DNA from: an uncultured Methanobrevibacter sp.
GTDB lineage: Archaea > Methanobacteriota > Methanobacteria > Methanobacteriales > Methanobacteriaceae
NCBI GenBank assembly: GCA_900318035.1
Contig: ONJC01000013.1
Location: 1-58,632, forward strand
Direction: 5' to 3'
Length of the DNA: 58,632 nucleotides
In this document: positions 18,618 to 27,722 of the stretch, one piece after another
Numbering within the stretch: position 1 is the first letter of the stretch
How the letters are laid out: each line of letters starts with the position of its first letter
Made by a program: the position numbers and the translations under genes
The notes under the pieces: generated by a model
The model's input: the letters and a program-made list of their open reading frames with translations, nothing else
Told to the model about the DNA's origin: nothing
The model's database searches: none

Positions 18618-19568
18618 ATGGTAAAAGTAAGTATTATGGGGTCAACTGGAGTGATAGGTAAAAACGTTGCATTTACCTTGGCAAGAGCAGATACAGTTGA
18701 TGAGATTGTGTTGTTTGCAAGACCCGAAAGTGTCGAAAAGGCAAGGGGCGAATCATTCGATATGTATGATGCGCTGGCTGCTGAAGACATTGACTGCAGA
18801 TTAACACCTTCTTCTGATTTTCAGGATCTGAAAAATTCTGCTATTGTACTTATTACTGCAGGGATTCCTCGTGAGGAAGGGATGAACCGGCGTGATCTGG
18901 CATTGCCTAACGCCAAAATAGTTGACAAGTATGCAAAGGAAATTTCAAAACATGCTCCTGATGCAATAATTTTAGTGGCTACAAATCCTGTTGATGTTAT
19001 GACAACAGTAGCTTTTAAGGCTTCAGGCTTTGACAAAAAGAGAGTTATCGGTATCGGTAATCACTTGGATTCCTTGAGGCTAAAGGCATATTTCTCAAGG
19101 CAGATTAACATTAACAGTTCAGAGGTGCATACACGTGTAATTGGAGAACATGGTGATCATATGGTGCCTCTTTTAAGTTCAACAACTATTGGGGGTATCC
19201 CTTTAAAATATTTCGTAAAATCTGTTGATATGGAAGTTCCGAGACTGGTTAATAGACTTAAAAAAGCGGGAAATACAATAATCTCTAAAAAAGGAGCCAC
19301 AGAATATGGTCCTTCTTTCGCTATTTCTAATTTAATTTCAACAATAATCACTGATTCACATAAAGTGCTAACTGTTTCCAACTATCTTGAAGGTGAAGTC
19401 GGAGATGTTTGGAATGTATCATTGGGCGTACCTGCCGTTTTATCAAAAAAAGGCATAGCAATGATTGTTCCGATTCATATGAATGACCTTGAACTTCATG
19501 AATTCAAAGAAGCTGCAAAAGTTGTAAAGCAAACCACTGATGAAGTTTTACAGTCCCTTTATAAGTAG
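18618..19568 (+). CDS. mdh: Malate dehydrogenase (LDH/MDH superfamily)
   Basis: The 316-residue protein interconverts malate and oxaloacetate with NAD(P). The nucleotide loop is MGSTGVIGKNVA (GxxGxxG), the catalytic loop region is GIPREEGMNRRDLALPNAK, NPVDVMT is the substrate-side motif and GEHGDHMVPL holds the catalytic His. Length and motifs match archaeal MDH of the LDH-like group found in Methanobacteriales and Methanococcus. In methanogens it serves the incomplete reductive TCA branch. It is followed 18 bases later by sstT and then dtd, a likely operon. Confidence 0.85.
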   Translation: MVKVSIMGSTGVIGKNVAFTLARADTVDEIVLFARPESVEKARGESFDMYDALAAEDIDCRLTPSSDFQDLKNSAIVLITAGIPREEGMNRRDLALPNAKIVDKYAKEISKHAPDAIILVATNPVDVMTTVAFKASGFDKKRVIGIGNHLDSLRLKAYFSRQININSSEVHTRVIGEHGDHMVPLLSSTTIGGIPLKYFVKSVDMEVPRLVNRLKKAGNTIISKKGATEYGPSFAISNLISTIITDSHKVLTVSNYLEGEVGDVWNVSLGVPAVLSKKGIAMIVPIHMNDLELHEFKEAAKVVKQTTDEVLQSLYK

Positions 19569-19586
19569 TGATTATGTTGTGTTAAT

Positions 19587-20831
19587 ATGGATAAATTTCT
19601 TAAAAAATGGACTGAGTCAAGTCTTATATTAAAAATTCTCATTGGTTTAATCATCGGTGCAGTTTTAGGTGTTGCAGTTCCTCAATGGAAATTTATTGGT
19701 TTTTTTGGGGAATTATTTGTCAGCGCTCTTAAAGCTATTGCTCCGATTTTAGTATTTGTATTAGTGATTTCTGCTATTTCAAAAGCAAAAAGTGGTATTG
19801 GGGATAGATTTAAAACGGTTATTGTTCTTTATTTGTTCAGTACCTTTTTATCTGCGATGGTTGCAATTTTATTCTCCACAATATTCCCTGTGTCTATTCA
19901 CCTTTCAGGGGTAGCTAATGCCACTGCAGCACCAACTGGAATTGCTGAAGTAATGTCTGATATGATTAAGACAATATTCACCAATCCGATTGTTTTGCTC
20001 TCCCAAGGTCAATATCTCGGAATACTGTTCTGGTCAATCGTATTTGGTATTGCCCTAAAGGTTGTTGCAAGTGATACGACAAAGGACGTGATAACCGACA
20101 TTGCTAATGCAGTTACCAAAGTTGTAGGCGGAATAATTCAATGTGCTCCAATTGGTATAATGGGATTGGTGTTCAAATCAGTCAGCGAAAGCGGACTTGC
20201 AATATTTACTCAGTACGGTCAGTTGATTTTACTGTTGGTTGGATGTATTGCTTTTGTTGCTTTCGTAACAGACCCGCTGATTTCAGCAGTTGCAATCAGG
20301 CGTAATCCTTATCCATTGGTATTAACATGCTTGAGGGAAAGTGGTCTGACCGCATTTTTCTCAAGAAGTTCGGCGGCAAATATTCCGGTCAACATGCATC
20401 TGTGTGAACGTTTAGGCCTTGACAGGGATTTCTTCTCAATCAGTATTCCTTTAGGTGCAACTATTAACATGGAAGGGGCTGCCATAACCATTACTGTCAT
20501 GACTCTTGCAGTCTGTCACACTATGGGAATTTCAGTCCCATTGCCTGTTACAGTTATTCTGTGTATTATTTCAACAGCAGGGGCATGTGGTGCTTCCGGA
20601 ATTGCAGGAGGATCACTGCTGCTTATACCGATGGCATGTTCTCTATTTGGAATTGCTCAGGACATTTCCATGCAGGCCGTTGCAGTGGGTTTCATCATTG
20701 GTGTGATTCAGGATTCATGTGAAACAGCACTCAACTCAGCAGGGGATGCCCTGTTTTCAGCCACAGCGGAATATCATGACAGGATGAAAAAAGGACAACC
20801 AATGAAATTTATGGGAGAGTTTTCAAAATGA
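19587..20831 (+). CDS. sstT: Sodium:serine/threonine symporter SstT
   Basis: This 414-residue integral membrane protein belongs to the dicarboxylate/amino acid:cation symporter (DAACS) family and matches SstT over its length. Several transmembrane segments are clear (SLILKILIGLIIGAVLGVAV near the start). The hairpin motif is SRSSAANIPVN and the transport-helix motif is GATINMEGAAITI. It imports serine and threonine with Na+. The gene overlaps dtd by ATGA, so both are translated together. SstT is mostly bacterial, so transfer into this lineage is plausible. Confidence 0.87.
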   Translation: MDKFLKKWTESSLILKILIGLIIGAVLGVAVPQWKFIGFFGELFVSALKAIAPILVFVLVISAISKAKSGIGDRFKTVIVLYLFSTFLSAMVAILFSTIFPVSIHLSGVANATAAPTGIAEVMSDMIKTIFTNPIVLLSQGQYLGILFWSIVFGIALKVVASDTTKDVITDIANAVTKVVGGIIQCAPIGIMGLVFKSVSESGLAIFTQYGQLILLLVGCIAFVAFVTDPLISAVAIRRNPYPLVLTCLRESGLTAFFSRSSAANIPVNMHLCERLGLDRDFFSISIPLGATINMEGAAITITVMTLAVCHTMGISVPLPVTVILCIISTAGACGASGIAGGSLLLIPMACSLFGIAQDISMQAVAVGFIIGVIQDSCETALNSAGDALFSATAEYHDRMKKGQPMKFMGEFSK

Positions 20832-21271
20832 AATTAGTAGTTCAAAGGGTTGTGCATGCAAGCGTTGAAGTGGACGGTGAAATCACAGGCAAAATAGATG
20901 AAGGTCTGATGGCTTTGGTGGGCTTCGGTGAAAATGATACTGAAAAAGAGGCTGATTATTTGGCCCGAAAACTGGCGAAACTGAGAGTATTTCCAGATGA
21001 TGATGGAAAGATGAACAGATCCGTACTTGACATTGGCGGAAAGTTGCTTTTGGTTCCTCAGTTCACATTATATGGCAAGGTTAAAAAATACAGGCCTTCA
21101 TTTCACAGGGCCCTGGCTCCGGATAAGGCAACTGAACTGTTTGATTACTTCACTGATAAATGCAGAGAATATGTTGAAGTCGAAACAGGAGTATTTGGAG
21201 CGTTCATGAAGGTTGATTTGTTGAATAACGGTCCTGTAACAATACTGCTTGAAAAGGAATATGATGATTAA
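20828..21271 (+). CDS. dtd: D-aminoacyl-tRNA deacylase, bacterial DTD1 type
   Basis: The 147-residue protein removes D-amino acids (and glycine from tRNA-Ala) from charged tRNA. It matches DTD1: MKLVVQRVVHASVEVDGE start, LLVPQFTLYG in place of the usual SQFTL motif, and LNNGPVTILLE with the Gly-cisPro GPVT motif. Ser to Pro in the first motif is unusual. Most archaea use the unrelated DTD2, so this copy suggests acquisition from bacteria. It is coupled to sstT by a 4-base overlap; proofreading next to a serine/threonine importer may reflect protection against D-serine, but that is inference. Confidence 0.85.
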   Translation: MKLVVQRVVHASVEVDGEITGKIDEGLMALVGFGENDTEKEADYLARKLAKLRVFPDDDGKMNRSVLDIGGKLLLVPQFTLYGKVKKYRPSFHRALAPDKATELFDYFTDKCREYVEVETGVFGAFMKVDLLNNGPVTILLEKEYDD

Positions 21272-21333
21272 TAACATGTTATATACATAACTTTAAAAGC
21301 AAGTATGATATAATATTTAATGAGGAAAAGCTA

Positions 21334-22248
21334 ATGTCAAATGGAATCACCAAAGCACAGGAAATTAAACGGCTGACTAAGCCACTTATCATAGAAAATT
21401 CCAAAGCCTATGACTGTGAGGGAAATTTAATCAGATGTGTTGAAACACTATCCGATGTAAGATACATTATAGAGCCACGTGAAGGCATTTTGACTGAAGA
21501 TGAAATAATGCAGTATGCTCCCGAATCAAAAGCGGCATCTAAAATCAAGCTAAAAAGAGGATATGGCACTATTTCAGATGTACTTCTAGTTTACGAATCC
21601 CTGCCATGGTTTTTAGGATTGTATTATACGGTTCTTCTAAGCATATCTGTAGTATTATTCCATAATAGGAGCCTTATCCCAATGGTGATTCTTTTAGTTT
21701 TATTTATTCTTCCGCTGATTGCATCATATTGGATATTCAACCTGAAAAATTATGAAAAAAGCGTTGAAAAAATATCCAAAAAACCTAAAGCGGAAAAAAA
21801 TACCACAAAGACAGTTGAAACAACTATAGACAAGACATCACATGTTTCATTGAAGGAATATGACCATAAGGTCAATGATTTGGAAATAATATTTGAGGTT
21901 AAGGAAAAGGTTGTAAAGCAGTTAATAGAAAAGAAGTTTGAACCTCCGCAAATTACATATGATAAATTCATGGCAATGATTGACAGCTGCCATAAACTGT
22001 TTTATCGCGAGGCAGATTCAGCGCGAAACATTGTAAGCCTTGCGGCTGAAGATACTCCAAGAATCAGGGGCGAGCTTGACAACAAAATCAGAAATATGAA
22101 AAAAATCATAAACCAGATTGAGGATTTAACAAATGAACTGGTTGTAAACATCAATTCGGATTCCAAAGATGAAGTAAAGGTTTTACTGGATGATATGGAA
22201 GATTTGATTGGTTCTGTAAAGGATTATAAAGGTGATTCAAATGAGTAA
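21334..22248 (+). CDS. Membrane protein with coiled coil, XpaC-like, in TelA operon
   Basis: The 304-residue protein has a soluble N-terminal part, two transmembrane helices (residues about 90-135, LPWFLGLYYTVLLSISVVLF then MVILLVLFILPLIASYW), a lysine-rich linker and a long helical C-terminal domain with heptads ending in LLDDMEDLIGSVKD. The context next to telA and the helical C-terminus resemble XpaC-type proteins, but similarity is weak. The gene starts a five-gene run with tight spacing and overlaps the next gene. Confidence 0.6.
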   Translation: MSNGITKAQEIKRLTKPLIIENSKAYDCEGNLIRCVETLSDVRYIIEPREGILTEDEIMQYAPESKAASKIKLKRGYGTISDVLLVYESLPWFLGLYYTVLLSISVVLFHNRSLIPMVILLVLFILPLIASYWIFNLKNYEKSVEKISKKPKAEKNTTKTVETTIDKTSHVSLKEYDHKVNDLEIIFEVKEKVVKQLIEKKFEPPQITYDKFMAMIDSCHKLFYREADSARNIVSLAAEDTPRIRGELDNKIRNMKKIINQIEDLTNELVVNINSDSKDEVKVLLDDMEDLIGSVKDYKGDSNE

Positions 22249-22834
22249 AAAATGTCCTGAATGTGGCGATGAGGTTCCGATTCAAGCCCATTTCTGCCCG
22301 AACTGCGGATATGATTTCTTTGAAGATGAAAAGGCAAGCCGATCACCCTCAAGTGATGGAATGTTTTCAAATGGAAAAATATTTCCGGTGTTGATAGCTA
22401 TTGTAATAATTGTCGGTGCAGGGGTGCTGATTACCATGGGGATTGGAGGAAACAGCAGCAATGATTCTTCCACCGTTGAGGATATAGAAATGACAATTAC
22501 TGAAGTCAGCGGATATTCGTTTGACTATGACAATAAGACAAGTTATTCATTATCCACTCAGGCATTATTCACAAAAGTTCCCTCAAATTTGGAAGGTTAT
22601 ATAGTTAAAACAACATATTATGATAATAATGGAACAAGGATGGGTCAGGAGATAGATAGTCTTTCAAACATATATTCCAAGGAAAATTCAGACTATCCTT
22701 CAACCTTTGCATTTTTCGATACATATAAAAAACCCAATCCTGACCATATAACAGTTGAAGTGGAAAAAAGCGGAAATAAAGTTAAGAATTATACTTATGA
22801 AATTGACAGAAGTGATATTGAATTTTTAGATTGA
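22241..22834 (+). CDS. Zinc-ribbon membrane-anchored protein
   Basis: The protein begins MSKKCPECGDEVPIQAHFCPNCGYDF, a complete zinc ribbon (C-x2-C ... C-x2-C), then a linker, one transmembrane helix (FPVLIAIVIIVGAGVLITMGI) and an outside domain of about 120 residues with beta-rich sequence and no known motif. GGTGAT at 22231 fits the ATG at 22241 better than the in-frame ATG at 22232. It overlaps the upstream gene by 8 bases and is followed 10 bases later by telA. It may sense or report envelope state to the TelA protein; inference only. Confidence 0.7.
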   Translation: MSKKCPECGDEVPIQAHFCPNCGYDFFEDEKASRSPSSDGMFSNGKIFPVLIAIVIIVGAGVLITMGIGGNSSNDSSTVEDIEMTITEVSGYSFDYDNKTSYSLSTQALFTKVPSNLEGYIVKTTYYDNNGTRMGQEIDSLSNIYSKENSDYPSTFAFFDTYKKPNPDHITVEVEKSGNKVKNYTYEIDRSDIEFLD

Positions 22835-22844
22835 TGGTGATAGA

Positions 22845-23987
22845 ATGGCAGAATTCTCATTAGACATAGATGAAATCAAAAATGACGTTGAAAATACAAT
22901 AAAAGAGGAAGAAGTAAAATTGGAAAACTCCAATTTGAAAAATCAGGCCCAAGACAATGCAACTGCAATATTTGATGCTGATTTTAATAATCCTCAAGAG
23001 CGTGAAGGCATCATGAAACCGCTGGACAACTTCGGTATGGATGACATGTCCAAATCCGCTGCCAGAAATGAAATGCTGGCCACCAGATTTGTGGATTTAT
23101 CCAAAGGCAGCAGCGATGCAGAAAACATAGGTGAAAAATTGGCAGAGCTGGACAGGCAAATGAAGGATTTGGATCCAAGCAAAGTTGACTTTGCCAAAAA
23201 AGGAATGCTGGGAAATCTGCTCAATCCTGTCAGAAAATACTTTGAAAAATATGAAAAGGCGGAAGTCGCCATTTCAAACATTATCAAATCATTGGATAAC
23301 AGTGCCAAAGTTCTTCAAAATGACAACACCACACTTTTAAACGAGGAAAACTATCTAAGGCAAGTCACAAACAAACTGCTTGCAGACATTGAACTTGGTA
23401 AGAAGATGGACGAATCCATTGAAGCCCAAATCCAGGAGGCTGAACTGAATAACGTTTCTCCGGATAAGATAGCATATGTACGTGAAGAAATTCTGTTCCC
23501 TCTCAGGCAAAGAATCATGGACATGCAGCAGATGATTGTTGTAAACCAACAGGGAATTGTATCACTTAACGTAATCAGAAGAAACAACAAGGAACTTATA
23601 CGAGGTGTTAACAGAGCTAAAAACGTAACTGTTTCAGCTCTAAGAACTGCAGTTATGGTCGCAAGCGCATTATATGACCAAAAGCTAGTTATGGATAAGA
23701 TTAACATTTTGAATTCAACCACAGAGAACATCATCGAGACAACTTCACACATGCTCAAGGAACAGGGAAGTGAAATTCAAAAACACAGCGCTGAGACTAT
23801 GATATCACCTGAAGTCTTAAAAGCATCATTTGCAGAAGCTATTCAGGCTATTGAAGATGTAAGCACATATAAAGAACAGGCTCTTCCTAAAATGAAAGAA
23901 ACCATTGAATTATTCAGCGGCATGGCTGATGAAGGTCAAAAAGTTGTTGATAAAATAGAAACAGGAAATAATGATTTACTTGAATAA
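22845..23987 (+). CDS. TelA/KlaA family protein (toxic anion resistance family)
   Basis: The 380-residue soluble, almost wholly helical protein matches the TelA family: KVDFAKKGMLGNLLNPVRKYFEKYEKA, then repeated Q/N-rich helices with QRIMDMQQMIVVNQQG and NVTVSALRTAVMVASAL. Family members were named for tellurite resistance but are now tied to envelope stress and antibiotic tolerance in bacteria. Here the gene sits between a zinc-ribbon membrane protein and a four-helix membrane protein, so it probably works at the inner face of the membrane. Confidence 0.85.
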   Translation: MAEFSLDIDEIKNDVENTIKEEEVKLENSNLKNQAQDNATAIFDADFNNPQEREGIMKPLDNFGMDDMSKSAARNEMLATRFVDLSKGSSDAENIGEKLAELDRQMKDLDPSKVDFAKKGMLGNLLNPVRKYFEKYEKAEVAISNIIKSLDNSAKVLQNDNTTLLNEENYLRQVTNKLLADIELGKKMDESIEAQIQEAELNNVSPDKIAYVREEILFPLRQRIMDMQQMIVVNQQGIVSLNVIRRNNKELIRGVNRAKNVTVSALRTAVMVASALYDQKLVMDKINILNSTTENIIETTSHMLKEQGSEIQKHSAETMISPEVLKASFAEAIQAIEDVSTYKEQALPKMKETIELFSGMADEGQKVVDKIETGNNDLLE

Positions 23988-23989
23988 AT

Positions 23990-24430
23990 ATGAACGCTTT
24001 TGAAAAAATTAAACGGTCATGGTGGGTACTCCTCTCATTCATACCGTTTTTGAATGGATTAGGATTTCTTTATATTGCAATAACTCACAGCAACAGGAAT
24101 TGGTTTGTGGAGTTTGCAACATATGAACTGCCATGGGTTTTATATTTCATATACTATGCCCGATTCGGCAATCCAAATTTGGATTTTTACAGTCCAAGCA
24201 GTTTAATTCTGCTTATAGCATTATTGCTGTATTTCATAGGCATAATAAGATCTTTTTGGGTTGCGGTTAAACTGGCTGATGTATATGATAACGAAGAAAA
24301 ATATGTCATTCAGACAACAGATTTGTCAAAAGCAAATGCCGGCAAAGAAAAGGACAACCATAAAACCAATCTGGGATGCTGTTTGTGCATAATTGTATTA
24401 TTCATAATGTTTGTTATTGCTGTGTTGTGA
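23990..24430 (+). CDS. Polytopic membrane protein in TelA operon
   Basis: The 146-residue protein has about four transmembrane segments (WWVLLSFIPFLNGLGFLYIA, LPWVLYFIYYA, SSLILLIALLLYFIGII and a C-terminal CCLCIIVLFIMFVIAVL). It resembles small membrane proteins found next to telA in other organisms but I cannot name the family. It starts 3 bases after telA and is followed by a hydrolase 5 bases later. Confidence 0.6.
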   Translation: MNAFEKIKRSWWVLLSFIPFLNGLGFLYIAITHSNRNWFVEFATYELPWVLYFIYYARFGNPNLDFYSPSSLILLIALLLYFIGIIRSFWVAVKLADVYDNEEKYVIQTTDLSKANAGKEKDNHKTNLGCCLCIIVLFIMFVIAVL

Positions 24431-24434
24431 TATC

Positions 24435-25142
24435 ATGAACAAAAAGATCAAGATAGCTATAGTAATTGTTTTCGTATTGGTATTGGGATATGCGGCATTC
24501 TATTTGACAGATTATTATCATGCCGAAAAAACAGCAACAGATTTGGTGAATGGAAGTTCCAATGTCAGTGTGGTTAAAACATCAAACGGACTGTTTTTAA
24601 ATGGAAGCGGAAATGATTCGGCGGTAATTTTCTATCCTGGCGGAAAAGTGGAGTATACTTCATATCTTCCGATGTTAATGAATCTGGCCGAAAGGGGAAT
24701 TGACTGCTATCTGGTGGAAATGCCGTTCAATATAGCATTTTTCTCTCAAAACAGTGCCGACAGCATAATGAATGATTCCTCCTATAACCATTATTTCATT
24801 GCAGGCCATTCCTTAGGTGGCGTAGTGGCTTCGGCCTATGTCAATGCAACAAACAATACTGATGGACTGATTCTTTTAGCGGCTTATCCTACTGAAAAAA
24901 TCTCCAAACCTGTTTTGTCAATTTACGGATCCAATGATAATGTGTTGGATAAGGAAAAGTACAATGAAGCAAAGTCCCTGATAACGGGCAATTTCATTGA
25001 AGTCATCATAAAAGGAGCCAATCATGCTCACTTTGGATATTACGGAAATCAGTCTGGTGATGGAAATGCTAATATTACTGCCGAAAACCAACAGAATCAG
25101 ACTGTTGATGCAATAATCAAGTTCATTAGTAATAACAGCTAA
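24435..25142 (+). CDS. Membrane-anchored alpha/beta hydrolase
   Basis: The protein starts MNKKIKIAIVIVFVLVLGYAAFYL, a signal anchor, so the catalytic part is outside the cell. It has an alpha/beta hydrolase core: nucleophile elbow GHSLGGVVAS, an acid candidate in YGSNDNVLD and the catalytic His in GANHAHFGYYG. The frame is open from 24411, but the ATG at 24435 fits the signal anchor and follows the previous stop. It is the last gene of the TelA run. Substrate unknown; it is similar to bacterial alpha/beta hydrolases annotated as carboxylesterase-like. Confidence 0.78.
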   Translation: MNKKIKIAIVIVFVLVLGYAAFYLTDYYHAEKTATDLVNGSSNVSVVKTSNGLFLNGSGNDSAVIFYPGGKVEYTSYLPMLMNLAERGIDCYLVEMPFNIAFFSQNSADSIMNDSSYNHYFIAGHSLGGVVASAYVNATNNTDGLILLAAYPTEKISKPVLSIYGSNDNVLDKEKYNEAKSLITGNFIEVIIKGANHAHFGYYGNQSGDGNANITAENQQNQTVDAIIKFISNNS

Positions 25143-25230
25143 TTCATCAGGTTATTTATTAAGATACGTAATCCTATTATAGACGGTAATATAAAAAATT
25201 TTAATTAATTTAAAGAATATAGATAGGTTC

Positions 25231-27012
25231 ATGGACGGAAATTATTCGGATAAGCCATTTGGAAAAAATCTTAAAAAAGGGTTTTTGACACTTGCACTTT
25301 TTTTAATTTTATTTTCGACAATAGCTGTTGTAAGTGCAGATGATTCATATTCAATCAGCCATGCAGACATTGATTTGGATGTTTTAACTAATGGTCTTCT
25401 TCATGTAAGGGAAGCCTATGACTATAATTTTGATGGAACATTCAATGGAGTCTACAGGGACATTCCTCTAAAGGAAGGGGAAAGCATAAGTAATGTTAAG
25501 GTTTCAGCTGATGGAGCTTATCCTGTCCTCCAGCAGACAACCGAAAACGGAAAACAGCATTTAAAAATATATTTATACGCCGATAAGGCCCACACCAAAA
25601 AAATCAGCGACTGCAGCGTCACAGTTTATATAGAGTATCAGATGAAAAATGTTGTAACTGTTTTTAATGACGTAGGTGCCTTGCAATATAAATTGTGGGG
25701 TGAAGAATGGGACGTCGGTGTGGATGAAGTTTCAGTGCACGTTTCACTGGCGAACAATACAGGAAATGAATATTATCTAAATCCTGAAGACCTGACATAT
25801 TCAAGTTCATTGAACGGCAGCGAGATTAATGCCCGGTCCAATTATATTTCCAATGGTAAATTTTGGGAACTGCTTGTTTTGATGCCTGCCGGTGATTTCA
25901 CATCATCTCCATATGCAAAGCATGTAAACGAGGATGGCCGTGAAATGATTTTAAAAAATCTGAAGGATAGCATAAACTCCAATAATTTCTGGAATTCAGT
26001 CACATCCATTCTTGAAGCATTGGCACTTGTCTTTGTTCCCTTTTCATTAATAGGCATATACCTTAAATATGGAAGGGAACCTAAGGTAGACTACGATGGA
26101 ATTTATGAAAGGGAACCTCCGACTAATGATTCTCCTGCTGTTGTAAATGCAATGATTGATAACAGTACCTTCGGAGAGCCAAACATAAGGGGATTTGAAG
26201 CAACAATAATGGATTTGATTGACCGAGGAGCATTTTCCATTAAAAAAGAAAATGAGGATTTGCTGCTGACAATTGAGGACACTTCCATAAATTTGGACAT
26301 GGGAGAAAAAATTGTCGTCAACATTCTGTCACATTTTGCAAATAATGGTGTCTTAAACTTAAGCGGACTTAAACAACGAATGAAGAGTAAAGACAATGCC
26401 GAATGGTTTATAAATAATTTCAATGACTGGAAAAAAGCTGTTGAGAACGAATATTTCAAAGATGAAGTTAAAAACAGGTATTTTAATGATACAGGTACCA
26501 CTTTAGCCAACCTGATAGGATTGTTGGGCATTGGTTTGGGTGTTGTATTCGTTTTAATATTCATGTTCACTGATTTTTCAAGAAGCTTTGAGCTTTTCAT
26601 CATAGGTATCATTGTAGCTGCAGTTTCATATTTCATGTTAAGCAGGCGCGATGATATCTTTGGAAAATGGACTGAAGAAGGTCGACTCATCTATCTTAAA
26701 TGGACAAACTTCAAGAAATTTTTAAAGGACAACAGTTTAATTAACGAACACCCTCCGGAATCAATAGTTATTTGGAAAAAGTATCTGATATATGGAACCT
26801 CTCTTGGAGTAGCTAAAAGTGTTGAAAAAGCAATGAACCTTCAGGTACCTGACGTCAGCATGAATGATGGTGTGTTACTCTATCACTATTACGGATACAA
26901 CTGCTTCTACCATAGCTATTACCGTGCATACAGCACAAACTCCTCCTCCGGTTCAGGCGGCTTCGGAAGCTTTGGTGGAGGATCCGGCGGAGGCGGCGGA
27001 GGAGCATTTTAA
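25231..27012 (+). CDS. DUF2207 membrane protein
   Basis: The 593-residue protein fits DUF2207. After a signal anchor (KKGFLTLALFLILFSTIAVV, cut near VSA-DD) comes an outside N-terminal domain (YNFDGTFNGVYRDIPLKEG and similar), a transmembrane helix near residue 265, a cytosolic winged part (EATIMDLIDRGAFSIKKEN), a pair of transmembrane helices (LIGLLGIGLGVVFVLIFMF, IIGIIVAAVSYFML) and a tail rich in glycine ending SGGGGGGAF. The function of the family is unknown. An 88-base gap separates it from the TelA run, so it likely has its own promoter. Confidence 0.85.
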   Translation: MDGNYSDKPFGKNLKKGFLTLALFLILFSTIAVVSADDSYSISHADIDLDVLTNGLLHVREAYDYNFDGTFNGVYRDIPLKEGESISNVKVSADGAYPVLQQTTENGKQHLKIYLYADKAHTKKISDCSVTVYIEYQMKNVVTVFNDVGALQYKLWGEEWDVGVDEVSVHVSLANNTGNEYYLNPEDLTYSSSLNGSEINARSNYISNGKFWELLVLMPAGDFTSSPYAKHVNEDGREMILKNLKDSINSNNFWNSVTSILEALALVFVPFSLIGIYLKYGREPKVDYDGIYEREPPTNDSPAVVNAMIDNSTFGEPNIRGFEATIMDLIDRGAFSIKKENEDLLLTIEDTSINLDMGEKIVVNILSHFANNGVLNLSGLKQRMKSKDNAEWFINNFNDWKKAVENEYFKDEVKNRYFNDTGTTLANLIGLLGIGLGVVFVLIFMFTDFSRSFELFIIGIIVAAVSYFMLSRRDDIFGKWTEEGRLIYLKWTNFKKFLKDNSLINEHPPESIVIWKKYLIYGTSLGVAKSVEKAMNLQVPDVSMNDGVLLYHYYGYNCFYHSYYRAYSTNSSSGSGGFGSFGGGSGGGGGGAF

Positions 27013-27054
27013 CTTCTCCAAATTCCAAATTTATTTATGATTTGTGGTGATATT

Positions 27055-27720
27055 ATGATTGGAAATGAATGGGATACAGTTCTTGAAGAAGAATTTCAAA
27101 AGCAATATTTTTTAAAGATAATGGAGTTCATTGATTCAGAATATGGGACAAAAACAATATACCCTCCCTACGGTGAAATATTCAATGCGTTCAGGATGAC
27201 AAGTCTTGAAAATGTTAAAGTGGTTATTTTAGGCCAGGACCCTTATCATGAAGAGGGACAGGCACACGGCCTTGCATTCTCAACGCCTGACGGAAGACCA
27301 ATCCCAAGGTCTTTAAAAAACATATTTAAGGAAATAAATGCAGAATATGGCTATGCAATTCCAGAATCAGGATGCCTTGAGGATTGGGCAAAACAGGGCG
27401 TATTCCTTCTCAATACCTTTTTGACAGTTGAGGAGGGTAATGCAAACTCTCACAGCAAATGCGGATGGCAGACTTTCACTGATAATGTGATAAAGATTTT
27501 AAACAGGCAGCCACAGCCAATGGTGTTCATGTTATGGGGAAAACAGGCTGAAAAGAAAAAGGAACTTTTGACAAATCCGAATCATCTTGTTTTAATAACT
27601 TCACATCCGTCCCCATTTTCGGCAAGGCATGGATTTTTGGGATCCAACCATTTCAAATTGGCAAACGAATTTTTAAAGAAAAATGACATTAAAGAAATAG
27701 ACTGGAGTTTAGAAAAATAA
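27055..27720 (+). CDS. ung: Uracil-DNA glycosylase, family 1
   Basis: This protein excises uracil from DNA. It carries the family 1 motifs VVILGQDPYHEEGQAHGLAF (catalytic Asp in GQDPYH) and HPSPFSARHGFLGSNHF (HPSPLS-type loop with catalytic His), plus the NTFLTVEEGNANSH stretch. Length (about 221 residues) fits bacterial Ung. Most archaea rely on families 4 and 5, so this is probably acquired from bacteria. GGTGA at 27046 supports the ATG at 27055 over the in-frame ATG at 27037. Confidence 0.9.
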   Translation: MIGNEWDTVLEEEFQKQYFLKIMEFIDSEYGTKTIYPPYGEIFNAFRMTSLENVKVVILGQDPYHEEGQAHGLAFSTPDGRPIPRSLKNIFKEINAEYGYAIPESGCLEDWAKQGVFLLNTFLTVEEGNANSHSKCGWQTFTDNVIKILNRQPQPMVFMLWGKQAEKKKELLTNPNHLVLITSHPSPFSARHGFLGSNHFKLANEFLKKNDIKEIDWSLEK

Positions 27721-27722
27721 TT

